Positions 43,131-54,102 of a stretch of DNA of 64,000 bases are shown in pieces. The notes beneath the pieces were generated by a model. The model searched no databases. It was not told the origin of the DNA and was given only the letters and a program-made list of their open reading frames with translations. The DNA comes from Symsagittifera roscoffensis (lineage: Eukaryota; Xenacoelomorpha; Acoela; Convolutidae): contig NC_087064.1 in assembly GCF_963678635.1 (NCBI RefSeq), forward strand, positions 3,473,926 to 3,537,925. Direction: 5' to 3'. Within the stretch, counting starts at the first letter, position 1. Every line of letters begins with the position of its first letter. The translations under genes and the position numbers were made by a program.

Positions 43131-43237
43131 CAGTCACTCCCGTCATCTTAAATCCACTACTTAACTTAATTTGATTCCAAATGACAACACTTGAAAGTCT
43201 GCTTCAGATTTCATCCGCGATTGTCGAGTTTTTTCAC

Positions 43238-43475
43238 CTGGTGTAGTTATGAGCCGCGTCGTTTGGATCTCGTTTCAGCAATCGGTTCGCAGCTCTTCTC
43301 ATTCCAACCGGTCCAATGTGAAACCAGCCCAAATTGGGTCTATATATTTGCTTCACTTCTTCCAAATAAAGTTGCAAGAAAGGGTTTCCGGCTTCAAATT
43401 GCATCACTCCGTTGCTGATCAGATCATCGAACTGGTCCATAGCCAGTTTGCAGTCGTTTGTTGGCTTAGCATAAC
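43238..43475 (-). CDS. Alpha-1,4-glycosyltransferase (A4GALT-like), middle exon
   Basis: This exon follows a strong acceptor (TTATTTTCCCAG, minus strand) and ends at the donor CCAG/GTGAAA. It begins in phase 1, matching the end of 43837-44331, and ends in phase 2, matching the start of 33145-33427. It encodes CKLAMDQFDDLISNGVMQFE, GNPFLQLYLEEVKQIY and GWFHIGPVGMRRAANRLL. The N.v..f..xNPF and GP motifs fit the acceptor/donor-site half of the A4GALT catalytic domain. If unspliced, the frame meets a stop two codons later, so splicing is required to reach the conserved C-terminus. Confidence 0.82.
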
Positions 43476-43836
43476 CTGGGAAAATAAAAAAGCCAACATA
43501 ATTCACATTTGACAGAATGTTCCGAGCAGAAAAAAATCCTCATGTCAGAACGACCAAATACCCGAACATTATGGAAGCAGAAAGTATAATTCAGTGTTCT
43601 AAAATTTGAAGAAAAAAAGGAAAATCTGTCAGTTTTTGGACTGTTTGAAGCACATTTATTGGTTGAATGTTTTCAAATTTTTATGTTTTTTTTTAAAACC
43701 TTTTTCCCTTTGTAATAGTTTCTTTTATTGATTGGAAGATCACTTGGTGGAAATAATTTTGTCACTGTAATTTAAGATGAATCAATTTTTAAGAAATGGA
43801 AACTGGAATGGTGATTTTTTTTAAAAAAAAGCTGAC

Positions 43837-44331
43837 CTTCTAGGCCGATGCTATTTTTGATCTTTCTCAAATCGGTCCTGACTATTGTATCAAAGTCGAG
43901 ATAGAAGCCACCAAATTTATACAGCAACACTACTCGCATAATGTCGCTAATATGCACTAATGTATTTTGGTTGTCGTAGTTCAACTGTGACGAAAATCCT
44001 TCCAAAATTGTACCCATCAATAACTTGTCGAAATTTATTGTGTAAAATTTTACTCTGTGAGGGTAAAATTTAAAGACTAAGTCTCGTAGTTGGGGTTCCG
44101 AGAAATTCAAATATGATGACGTCATTATGACGTGAACTGAAAGTTTGGAAAACCGAATAGCCGACTCAACTGAGCAAACCCATCTTCCAGGAATAGTTGA
44201 CTTGTTGTAAGATTCGATATAAAATATCTGCTTGTTTTTAGTTGACGATGTTGGTACAAAATGCGGTAGTTTGATAACGTCGCCAAAAACATGTGGCAAT
44301 TTTCTCGAAAATATGTTTATTTCAAAGACAC
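43837..44331 (-). CDS. Alpha-1,4-glycosyltransferase (A4GALT-like), DxD exon
   Basis: 164 codons between the acceptor TGTGTTTTAG (minus strand, before 44331) and the donor GAAG/GTCAGC (after 43837), phase 1-1. It contains KQIFYIESYNKS, RWVCSVESAIRFS, EPQLRDLVFKFYPHRVKF, the conserved HISDIMRVVLLYKFGG and the DxD site in GGFYLDFDTIVRTDL. DxD binds the metal ion and UDP-sugar in this Golgi family. The frame is intact, unlike the paralogous exon at 1770-2306. An N-terminal exon with the cytoplasmic tail and signal anchor must lie upstream (higher coordinates) but was not found. The sugar donor and acceptor cannot be read from the sequence. Confidence 0.88.
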
Positions 44332-44449
44332 CTAAAACACAAAAGGGTAAAAACTAACATCATCTTCCCTTAATATACTAGTAGGATCCCCTAACATACT
44401 GATAATAGTTCAAAATTTTGAAGAGAAGATAGGATTTTTAGATCTATTT

Positions 44450-44640
44450 AACTAGCCTTCCATTTTTGAACGGAATTAATTATAGCGTCTCAAAAATGCT
44501 GATTTTTTGAGCTCAAATTTGAAAAAATGAAAATGCTTCTCCTGCGATAGTTTGTGTTAACGTAAGGTTGGTTTCAAAATAGCCAATTTGGCGAAATTGG
44601 GACTGATAACGCGTGGTGGCTATTCTCATGGGCGAAAGAC
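44450..44640 (+). mobile_element. Degenerate HINE-like fragment
   Basis: It matches the core of the HINE-like family: AACTAGCCTTCCATTTTTGA, GAGCTCAAATTTGAAAA, and AGCCAATTTGGCGAAATTGG followed by GATAACGCG. Both ends are absent. The adjacent 44625-44690 carries an ACTCATGGGCGAA-type short direct repeat. Confidence 0.5.
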
Positions 44641-44964
44641 CGAATCGTCGAAAGACTCATGGGCGAAGGACCGAAAACATAAACAGCTGAAGGTCGACTA
44701 TTAAAATGAATCAATTGCCGCTCATCAAAAAGAAATTAAGTGAAGCAATGTTTTACTTCTTTTATAATGAATTCCTTGAGTATAAAGCTTGTTTCAAGTT
44801 GCCGGCGGTCAGTGAAAACTTGAAAATTTTGCATATTTCTGCAGTTTTTATATTCGGCCTATAATATTATTAAGTTACTGGAAATGTTTACTTTTTTGAA
44901 ATTTCCAATTTTTGAAACACTGAACTGTGATTGGCGGATTTTTTTGCCCATTTGGTTTTTCGCC

Positions 44965-45494
44965 TATGTGGGATTCCACCTTTACGTGCAATATATTTTG
45001 TTCTATACATAAACATCTAAGCGACAATATATCCCGGCTTCGAAATTGTTCTTAGTTGATATTTGAAGTATGCTAATTCAAATTTTAAATTGTTTCTAGA
45101 CGCAAATTACATACTTTTGTAATTAGCGCAGCGTGCAGGGGGTTATTTTCAGCAAATTTTGACAAAAAGGCCATTTTGTCAATTTTCTTGAAATTTTAAC
45201 AGTTGTTATAGTTCTCAAAAAAGTCCTTATATGTGGGATTCCACCTTTACGTGCAAAATATTTTGTTCTATACATAAACATCTAAGCGACAATATATTCT
45301 GGCTTCGAAGTTGTTCTTAGTTGATATTTGAAGTCTGCTAATTCAAATTTTAAATTGTTTCTAGACGCAAATTACATACTTTTGTAATTAGCGCAGCGTG
45401 CAGGGGGTTATTTTTAGCAAATTTTGACAAAAAGTCCATTTTGTCAATTTTCTTGAAATTTTAACAGTTGTTATAGTCCTCAAAAAAATCCTTG
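44965..45494 (+). repeat. Tandem duplication, 2 x 265 bp
   Basis: Copies 44965-45229 and 45230-45494 both start TATGTGGGATTCCACCTTTA and share TTAGCGCAGCGTGCAGGGGG. They differ at only a few positions (CCCGG versus TCTGG, GGCC versus GTCC). No coding potential was seen. Confidence 0.9.
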
Positions 45495-46384
45495 TTCTTT
45501 ATATCATAATGAGAAGGGACCGACTTTTTACCAGATCGATGAACAAATTTGATTAAAAAAAATGTAATGACACTGTTTAGTCTGATTAAATACAATGGTT
45601 TCACAGTTTCTCAGCAACGTTTTGTTTGTTCTGACCGCTTCCTTTTCGACTCTTAAACTAATTTAAATTTAGCTTAATTGAGCTATTGCATTTCCGTCTG
45701 GTAAAAAATTGGTCTGGTATAAATTGGGTCCGGTTAAGACTTAGCCCCATAATGAGAAAATAGAACACACACTGCTTTGTTCTGATGCAAACAGTCCTAT
45801 TTTGAATTCAAATTGACTAGCTTTGCGTGTAAACTTATCGATAACTCATTTTTGAACCCAGTGAACATCCTGCCCTAAACCAATTCAGCTAACTGGGTCT
45901 CAAAAAAATGATCTGAACTTGATTTTTAGATTATTATACAAGCAAAAATCAGAAACCCGTTATTTTTATTTGACAAACGCCCAGGATCAAAACAACATAA
46001 TGCAATAATAAGTATGATATAACTTTTTGCATTAGAGGGTGTGACTAATTCATTTTTTCAAATTTTTATTACAAAATAATTTCTCTTACATTCTAAGTTG
46101 AAAACATTGTTTTTTTATCCAATATTTCATCATGCATTTGATGTTCTCAAAAAGTTGAAAATGGTTTTTGCATCAAATTTTTTTGCTTTAGCAGTAAAAA
46201 AGAAAAAAATAGTTATTGAAGTATAGTTTGGTGCTCTCTATCGTTTCATTGCTTTATATATACTTAAGAAATCAGCACAGCTCGATTTATTTAAAACCAG
46301 CTAGTGATGTTGATGAGTGATAATTTCATAGATTTATTTTCGTGAAGTTTGGGGAGCTCAGAACAGACAGATTGCATCAAAGTT
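45495..46384. other. AT-rich non-coding stretch
   Basis: No gene or recognised repeat was seen. Confidence 0.5.
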
Positions 46385-46635
46385 GTCTTCAAAATTGTTC
46401 CAAATTGGTTGAAAGAAACTTATTTGCCGTAATTGATTTGTTACTAGGAGCAAAATTTATTAACTTTTACTAAATATGTGGCGTGGGTTGGGTGTGATTT
46501 TAACAAAAAATCTCAAATTAAAGAAAAAAAAATCATTTTATTTTTTTATATTTAATGTTTTCATGTTATTACTGCTCCATAGACCTTAACAGCCAGTCAA
46601 GTTAATCATGGCTTCGCCCTGTTACGAGCAATCTT
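46385..46635 (+). mobile_element. HINE-like element, 3' half
   Basis: It contains AATTGTTCCAAATTGGTTGA, ATGTGGCGTGGGTTGGG and TATTACTGCTCCATAGACCT, and ends TACGAGCAATCTTG after a decayed terminal hairpin (ATGGCTTCGCCCTG). The 5' half is missing. Confidence 0.65.
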
Positions 46636-46695
46636 GATCAATTTTAAAACCACGCCTTAAATTGCAAAACTAACAATTTTATAGTGAAAAATTGT

Positions 46696-47193
46696 TGTTC
46701 CGACGAGTGCGGAATATCTATGCTATGTGTGTTTTTTTTTATTCAGTCAGTTTTCGACTTCCTAACTGAGCGTTTTCGACTGTTTTTTATACCATCTAGA
46801 AAATATTGTTTTCTTGAGTTCAAATTCAAAAGGATATTTTACCGGTGATCCTTTTTTGTAGAGTTGCGGGTATTTGAAAATTGCTAATTTGGCCAATTCG
46901 AGACAATTAACGCGCGACATATTGCGTTCTAATAACAAGCGTAAGCGGCGGATCAATGTTTTCCAACTTCAATTGAGGCCAACAATTTCGTCCTATTAAC
47001 ACAATACGAGACGCTAAACACACCCTCAGTACTTAATATTGTGTGAGGAGAGATAGAATGAAGAAAAACTGGAATATGTTTTTTTCTTTTTTCTCATTTT
47101 TTTGTCAATTAAAAAACCAGTAAAATTTTTTCTAATTGGCCTCAAGTACAGTCGGAACATTCAGGACTTCGCCTTGATATACGAGCAGTCTTG
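46696..47193 (+). mobile_element. HINE-like element, diverged full-length copy
   Basis: Starts TGTTCCGACGAGTGCGG and ends CAGTCGGAACATTCAGGACT followed by TCGCC and ACGAGCAGTCTTG. The 3' hairpin has mutated (CAGGAC-TTC-GCCTTG). The core AATTAACGCGCGACATATTG is present. Confidence 0.65.
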
Positions 47194-50100
47194 TTGGGTT
47201 TTCTGGTAACCTTATCACTAACCTGGTTCCTCATTAAGGACTTTCAATGGTTTTATAGTTATTGTTTTGACATTTCAATTGTTCAAGCAGCTTCAATTGA
47301 GGTAAAAAATATTTGTTTTCGGAATGAACTGTTTTCATGCTAAAAAGCATTTACAATAACTGGAAAATTTGAAATTACAGAAGTTGCATTTTTTTATTTC
47401 TCAGTAGTGGAGATAAAGCTAACGCTACTCTTTCTTTATCAAAAGATCTAGTTTTTTTCTAAAGCTTTTGAGCATGCGTTTTTTTTTCATACTATATATC
47501 AGCATAATTTCAAGAGAACTAGAAATTTTGGATCTTATTGGAATAGCCCAACGAAGAAACGCTGAGCCATTGGAACTAGCTCCAATGATCAAAATTGCCG
47601 TTTGTTCCCAATTATTTAAGTAATTATTAGAAAACCGTAAAAAAAACTAAGCTTGTTTTGTAAATTTAAAAACTACTAATTTGTCTGATCGTTATCTCAA
47701 AACACTGAATCATACGGAAACATTATTAATTCGGGTACTTGATTAATAAGATTTTTAAGTTTCACTACATCTGTTTTGTCTGCCACAAAAACCCAATGAC
47801 AAAACATTTGTGCTGTTTTCTTTCCATACCTGAACAAAACCATTTGCAATAAAACATCAGGACAATAAAAACAATGAGTAAAGATGGGATTGTTTTTGAT
47901 CGCATCTTACCGCACGTAAAAAAGCGGTAATAGTATAAATGAAAAACTTAAATAATTTCGCTAAAATTTTATATTCGTTGAAGTTGAATAGCGCAAATCG
48001 AGAAAGAATTCAATCCGCTGAACAATTTAAGGCCTCAAATGGAACTGGCCTAAAATAAAATGTTCTATCTGTGTTTCAGAAAGCTTTTTTAACAGACATC
48101 TAAAATTGTTGCTTAACATTGTTTCTGAAAAAATGATTCAAAGATGTTTCTCTCACAAATGGAGCAAGCTTTTTTCGGTACTTTCATATATTCCAGATCA
48201 AAAAAATTGACCAAATCAAAATCAAAAACATTTGAACTTTTGCAAAAAAAATAATTCGTTTAATTAATTTTTTCTTCACGAAGTTCGCGTTTAATTTTGT
48301 CAATTAGTGTACGATGAAGCAAAATGATTAACATTTAAAAAAATGGTTACAAATGAAGATAACAGAAAACCAGCTCTATTATTTCCATTGTTTTGAAGCA
48401 CTTGCGTTTGACAGCAGCTGAGTTTTATTGTAACAGCTTTAACAGAGTTTTGTTATACCAATTTTGTCAAAAAGAGGAGATCTTTGTATTCTAGTTTTTG
48501 ACAATAAAAAATTGGATTTTCAAGAAAGTTGGCAAACACCTAATTAATAAAAAAAGAGTAAAAAGACTGTTCGCGTGGGTAAGTGCCTCCTCAAAAAACA
48601 CCGGGATTTTAGCAATGCTTTTAATTATTTTCAACAGAGACACACAAATAAGCGACAAACACTCGTCCTCGCTCATTATAATACACAGGAAAAGTGAGCT
48701 ATAATACTTGTGCCAAATGCAACGACACAGGATCGAAGCAGGCCAAGTGTTCGATCCTCGTCAGTGCCTCTTTTGAAGCCAGTGCTTTAGTTTGTCAAGT
48801 GTTTAGAGTCTGCTAAAGGTCGGCTAGCTAAATGAACGGTTTGCTAGAAAATCTAGTCACTTAGAAGTTGATTTTGATTCGCATAAAAAGTTCATATAAT
48901 AGGTAGCAAAAAGTTGGACAGTCAGAAATAATTTTAAAAAGCAATCGACTGATTTCCTCATTTATTTAGCATGCAAAAGTTAAACTGGGTAAACTTGGTA
49001 GGGAGATGGGGCGGGGATAAACCCAAGAGGGGTAAACCGAAGAGAAGTAAGCCGAAGAGGGGTAAACTGGGGAAATAGTTGTTAAAAGAGGCGATTGAGT
49101 TTACGTAGTATAAAAAAAGTCGAGAAAACTTAAATAAATAAAATCTTATGTAAAAAATAAAAATTTATGAAACGTAATACGTAGCAACTGTGCACGAAAC
49201 AAGAAATGAGATAACTTTGAAAAAAAATTTGCAAAGTTCATAATTTCTACAAAAAAAATTATAATTGAATGGATTATAATAGATTATTATCGATAATGAC
49301 GGATTATATTGATATAAAAGATGCTAAGATTATAATCCAATTTTGATGGATTATAATCAATTTTTTTTAATAAAATTTCATAGATACTGACCATAAAATG
49401 ACAAAATAATTGATTATTATCCATGGAACTCCAGTGCGGGCGGCTACAGATTTTAAGCGAAAAGATGTGCCACGTGAACTTTAGATTTTATGTTTGTTCC
49501 ATTTTTACTTTTTGCTTATGTCTAAAGAGTTGCTTTTCTTAATTAATTCTGCTTCTTCCAACATTTTGCAACTCTCTATATGTACAAGCTATTTTACTCC
49601 TTAATTAGCGGATCAATTGAAGCCAAAAATGCACTAATTTTACAGCAGGCGAAAACTCTACAGAAACAATTGTCTTAATTTATGTGTTTAAAAATCAACC
49701 CATAGAGCAGTGGTATGGAACAACCCAACCCTATCTGTTTGATTCACTCATCCAGAAAAACCGGCATTCATTGAAAATTATTTTTCAGTCTGATATGATA
49801 AGGATGCTTTAGTTAAAAAATTATCAAACACTATGGATTGATCTACCTCGTATTTTTTTTGAATTTCAGCTAGTCCCTACTGATGCGCCAAATAACGCAA
49901 GCCATTTTTTTTTCAGCTAGCCCATGCTTAAGCCAACTGGCGCTAAGAAAAATAAGTAGGAAAATCAGTTAACTGAATAAACAGACTACATTATTTTTGT
50001 TGGGAGTTTTAGACGACAAAATTAATTAAGTATGAGAAATGAGGTTCAATAACGCGGTGATGCAAAAAAAAAATGGAACCCCTGAGTCAGTAAATCTAAG

Positions 50101-50811
50101 CACCGGTTAGTTTTTTTTTCAAGCCATTTACAGATGAAAGTGTGGCTGATCACCAAAACTGTGCTTCAAATTAAAAATAGTCTCAGTTTCACTTCTCTCA
50201 ATTGGCGATATATTGACAAGCATAAAGCTCAATTAGCAAAAAAAAATTAAAAAAAAAATTGTATCGACTAGCACAAAATCAAAACAGAAAAATATTGACA
50301 AACTTAAAATCATTATTCACAAAAAGTGTATTTTAATCGCAATTTTTTCCCACAATTCACAAATTGCGCTGCGATCAGTGGTCGCTTCAAGTTAATTCAG
50401 TTTGGATTGCAACTAATCACCAATTATGTTTCAAAGAAATTCCTGTGCTCAGTAATTGCTCAATTTTGTATTATTCCATTTCTCAAATGCCTTTTATTTT
50501 TCGAAATTTTGATTTTTTCAAATTTTTATAGAACTCGAGTTTGTGTGGAAAAGCCTTGAAAATTATACAGGCTCAAATTTAATTTTTCGCGGTCTGACCG
50601 TTGATTTCTTTTCAAGTCCAGTTCATTTCCTTCTAGTTCTGAAAAAGGAAGTCATATATCAGATTTTCTAGCGAAATAAAATTAATCCAGCTTTTTCAAA
50701 TTGTGTTAGTTTCGTTTCAAATGTATATTGTCAATCATGAATTGTTTCAGAAATTTAAAGAGCTCTAAGGTCATCTATTTTTTCTTCGGTGATTTCCCAT
50801 AGGTTCCAATA
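47194..50811. other. AT-rich non-coding stretch
   Basis: No gene was recognised over 3.6 kb. Small structures are a 15-bp x 3 minisatellite at 49025-49069 (AAGAGGGGTAAACCG), a perfect 8-bp inverted repeat GGATCGAA/TTCGATCC near 48732-48759, and the repeat piece at about 49245-49445 described separately. Confidence 0.5.
49245..49445. repeat. AT-rich dispersed repeat with conserved GTGCGGGC end
   Basis: Repeated GGATTATAATC-type words end in TCCATGGAACTCCAGTGCGG GC. A second copy of this ending, TCCATGAAACTCTGGTGCGG GC, is at about 59605-59626, also preceded by ATTATAATC-rich sequence. The class of the element is unknown. Confidence 0.5.
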
Positions 50812-51192
50812 TTCATAGGTTCCAAAATAAAAAATCAGTCGCATAAGTTCAGAATTTATCTTCTTGAATTATGATTGGTTGAAATTTGAGCCAACGAATT
50901 TATGGATTGATTGCTTAGTGTTCAACCAGCATAAACTCAAGCTGCAGAATAGTGATCGCCGCAGCCGCGCCAACGTGTTGCGAGCTTGCCACCAAAGGTT
51001 AGGACTCTATATGAAATTTAGAGCCGGTTATCGCCGCGAAGTGGCGACGCGCGTATAGCGAGCCCACCAGCGACCTTAAACCGAGACTCGTCTAATTTAG
51101 TATTTTGACCAATTAAAAATATTTGGAACTTATGCGACTGCTTTTTTATTTTGGAATCTATGGGACTGATTTTTTATTTTGGAACCTATGAA
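50812..51192. mobile_element. Tc1/mariner-type MITE with TA target duplication
   Basis: The first 29 bp (starting TTCATAGGTTCCAAAATAAA) are repeated perfectly in inverted orientation at the right end, and TA flanks both sides (50810-50811 and 51193-51194). The right terminal repeat is duplicated in tandem (about 51127-51154 and 51164-51192), so the left arm can pair with either. The interior 50950-51100 is GC-rich and contains the hairpin TCGCCGC-GAA-GTGGCGA. No transposase is present. Confidence 0.8.
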
Positions 51193-51629
51193 TACGCACC
51201 CTTTTCTTCGAACTTCGGAGTTCGGAAGCTCAAAAACAACAAATGAGTATTTGTTCTGTTTGCTTGCGTTCCTTGACTGGTTTTTGGACACAATAAGCTG
51301 TATGCTTGATCTCTGGTCCCAATGCCAACTACGTGCTTCGCCTAACCGCTCGCATCTTTTTGAAATCATGACTACAATTTACGTAATATATAAAATTTAG
51401 GTGGTATATAAAATTTATTGGCCAGATAAGCAAAAGAAGAAAAGGTCTGATTTTTTTCAAGCTCGTACTTTGGCCAATGACTGATTTTTTGCGTCTCTTT
51501 CGCCTGATTTTGAATTTGTTTGTTTGATCATAAGGTACATATCACGGGTGGCGTGGCACGGAGCCGATTTCACAGAAAGCCAAAAAAAACTCGTTCCCGG
51601 ATAGCCTAAAGCTTAATGAATATTACAGG

Positions 51630-51813
51630 TCGAGGTGGGCCTGGCACTGTTCGTGCCCAGTCACTTTCGATTGATTTCAGCTATAGTGGAACAAAAGTTT
51701 TTCGGCTCTCCGGGATTTCGACTCAAACCATATCGAATACACACTTTATCTTGTATACCGTCTTTCAAATGGGAACCAACTGGGAACAGTTCTTATCTGG
51801 TCTCGCAACCAAG
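51630..51813 (+). CDS. Candidate coding exon, unrecognised
   Basis: After a possible acceptor (GAATATTACAG) one plus frame stays open with protein-like composition (GPGTVRAQSLSIDFSYSG; KVFRLSGISTQTISNTHFI) up to ACCAAG/GTTTAG, a weak donor followed at once by a stop. The GC content is above the local background. A second plus frame is open over the same bases, which weakens the call. It could be an upstream exon of the cadherin gene, but it has no cadherin motif. Confidence 0.3.
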
Positions 51814-52021
51814 GTTTAGTAGTTCGAAGCAACTTAAAAAGCGCCCTGATAAAATATGGAACTCGCATTCCTTAGACTTTATTATAAAGCACTATTAGTT
51901 TGATAGAACTGTTAAATAGTGGTTTCTGTTCAAAAAAAATTAATAAAAAACTGATAAAAACTGAGCAAAAGTGCCATTTTTAATCGTTTCAGAACTGTTT
52001 CCAATAAACCGTAGAACTCAG

Positions 52022-52063
52022 TATGAAAGTTGTGCTGATGATTCCGCTTCTGCTGATATGGTA
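52022..52063 (+). CDS. Candidate first exon encoding a signal peptide
   Basis: ATG followed by a hydrophobic run, MKVVLMIPLLLI, then a donor TATG/GTAATT. It lies 1.9 kb upstream of the first recognised cadherin exon on the same strand, so it might be the start of that gene. Against this, the cadherin exon at 53922 begins at the end of an EC repeat, and no exon supplying the earlier part of the repeat was found between them. Joining to the next acceptor (TTTTACAG/ATG) would create a stop codon. Confidence 0.3.
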
Positions 52064-52139
52064 ATTAATTTCAAACTATTAAACCTAAGCATTTGGGTTT
52101 TATCTATTATGTTTTTGAGAATTACAGTTTTGCGCTGAA

Positions 52140-52310
52140 TAAGTAAAAAGACCGGGAAAAAAACCGGCCAAAAGAGTGCTTTTTAGGAAAGTCTATACTT
52201 AGTATATATTGGCAAAAAAATTTAGGGCCGCTCAGCCAAAAATAGATGTTTTAAAATAGCAGTAAAAAGAAGACCCTTTGGGTCGGCAGAGGTTAAATAA
52301 CCTCCCTAAT
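52140..52310 (+). mobile_element. Degenerate hAT-type MITE fragment
   Basis: It retains TTAGTATATATTGGC, TTTAGGGCCGCTCAGCCAAA and GACCCTTTGGGTCGGCAGAG, the right-interior words of the family. The ends are lost. Confidence 0.6.
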
Positions 52311-52790
52311 TGTTTTTGCTCATTTGATTTTTTTATTTCAAGTAGTTTTTGGCTGTAGGAGTGTTTAAAAAGAACAAAACACTCCTACAGCTGGTCTGCT
52401 TAGGTTTCCATCTTCAATTGGACTTTTAATGTTTGTACCATTTAAAAGTGTTTTCATTCTGTTTTACAGATGTATACAAGGATACTTCGGGTGCGTTTTC
52501 CTTTTTTTAAATATAAAATATAAAAAATATATTTCGCCACTTCCTCCCTAACACCTCGCAAAGGGAGGATTCGTTAATAGGTACAAAATTTAGAATGCTT
52601 AACCGTTGATTTAGTTCATAAAAGGGTGACAAATTGTTATTAGGTACTGAAGGGCGGCGGAAATAGTTATGAGAGATATTATTTTACCCCTAGTAAAACT
52701 TCTGTGCCCACTCCACTGCCCGGTTACTATCAAAATAAGCTGACTAATAAGCTAACTCAAGTATATTTGACTTAAGATTTGCATTTCAAA

Positions 52791-53321
52791 CAAGACTGCT
52801 CGTATCAGGGCGAAGCCCTGAATGTTCCGACTGCCTTTTAAGTTTTATGGAGCAGTAATAACATTAAAAAATTCAATGAAATAAAACAATAAAAAATTTT
52901 TTTTCCTAATTTCTGAAATTTTTTAATGAAAATAATCACCCCACACGCCATATAAAGTACAAAAGGATAGATTTCGCTCCTTGTAACAAACCAATTATGG
53001 CAAAAAGGCTTCTTTTAACCAAGTTAGAACGATTTATAAGACGGATTAACTCTCCGCTTACGCGTTATTAGCGCGAAATATATCGCGCGTTAATTGTCCC
53101 AAATTGGCCAAAATGGCAATCTTTAAACCCCCGTAACTTTACGAAAAATGATCACAGGTGAAATATCTTTTCAAACTTGAGCTCAGGACAACAATGCCTT
53201 TCGAATGATGTAAAAAAATTCCGTCAAAAATGGCTAGTTAAAAAGTCGAAATTTGTCTGAAGAAAAAAAAACCCACCCCGAGCACAAATATTCCGTTACT
53301 TTCGTATCGAAAGTCGGAACA
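52791..53321 (-). mobile_element. HINE-like element, full length, reverse orientation
   Basis: Reads CAAGACTGCTCGTAT, hairpin CAGGGC-GAA-GCCCTG, AATGTTCCGACT, then the core (AATATATCGCGCGTTAATTG), ending TTCGTATCGAAAGTCGGAACA. All family signatures are intact: 10-bp subterminal inverted repeat, 3' stem-loop, and 5' hairpin ACTTTCGATACGAAAGT on the minus strand. It is one of the best-preserved copies. Its 5' end abuts a coding-like stretch at 53322-53596. Confidence 0.8.
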
Positions 53322-53596
53322 ATAATTTGAATATCGCAGCACTCTATGTTGGAAGGGTTCATATGGAATCCTTTCATCGCAAAATTTAAGGCGCCAATAG
53401 CGAAAAAATTAACTGGTAGAGCGGCTGATAGTTCTAAACAACTACGTGCAGCACCAGCACATTCATTGGATATTTCTTCGCGCTTCTTCCCCCGAACAGC
53501 AGGCTTCGACTCCGTGTTCAAAATCTGTTTATATTCTGCCAGGAGAGAACATATTTTTGCTTTTAATATTTGAATAACTGACCCAGCCGAGGACAT
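53234..53596 (-). CDS. Coding-like ORF fused to a HINE-like element end
   Basis: 120 codons from an ATG at 53596 (AAGATGTCC context). The frame is also open upstream to a possible acceptor (CAACTGACAG). About 91 residues (such as KREEISNECAGAARSCLELS and FFAIGALNFAMKGFHMNP) look like genuine protein with better than background GC. The last 30 residues come from the transposon, starting IIVPTFDTKVTEY and ending at a stop in the element. I do not recognise the protein. It may be an exon of a host gene, a gene fragment captured next to a Helentron-type element, or a chance ORF. Confidence 0.35.
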   Translation of the reverse strand: MSSAGSVIQILKAKICSLLAEYKQILNTESKPAVRGKKREEISNECAGAARSCLELSAALPVNFFAIGALNFAMKGFHMNPSNIECCDIQIIVPTFDTKVTEYLCSGWVFFSSDKFRLFN

Positions 53597-53921
53597 CTTA
53601 GCGACTACTTCTGTCAGTTGATCAGTCAAAAAATAAAAGAATGAGTGATTTTGCTACAAATCAAACGGAGTTTTTTTATGTTCTAACGGATCTACTAAAC
53701 AATTGCCCCCCCCCCTCAAATTCAAGAAAGGGAGCAATTGTTAGGTAGATGAATTTGTCGAATTTTTGATCCATCAGAATTCAGAAACATTTGAATTTTA
53801 CATAGAATGCTCTAGTGCTATTTAGTGCTTTTATTAATAGGGTTGGTAATTTTTTAGTAGAAACCAAACGGAGGGCGGTTGTTAAGAAGATCCAAATAAA
53901 AAAAGACTCAAATTTTCACAG

Positions 53922-54102
53922 GTGACAGTGTTTATTGAGAACGAGAACGACAACTCCCCGCAATGGGTTGAATTTCCCCCCGAGGGGGTGTTGAGCGTGG
54001 TGGAAAATGAGTCATCCGAGAGTGAAAGTGTGTTCACGTTTGTGGCCAAGGACGGAGATGCCTCCGATACTGTCAGCTACTACATAGAGATTAATTTCAA
54101 AG
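53922..54102 (+). CDS. Cadherin-superfamily protein, exon with EC-repeat junction
   Basis: This exon runs from acceptor TTTTCACAG to donor CAAAG/GTAAAG, phase 0 to 1. It encodes the end of one extracellular cadherin (EC) repeat with the calcium-linker VTVFIENENDNSPQW (canonical xENDNSP), then the start of the next repeat with GVLSVVENESSES and FVAKDGDASDTVSYYIEI. It is the first of seven exons recognised on this strand up to 62404. The upstream exons are missing or unrecognised. The phase-1 end does not match the next recognised exon, so at least one exon is missing between them. Confidence 0.85.

Noticed and set aside
48720-48760. Possible tRNA or SINE from a GTTCGATCC B-box-like word
   Set aside because: The word is part of an 8-bp inverted repeat, and no A box or cloverleaf could be placed around it.
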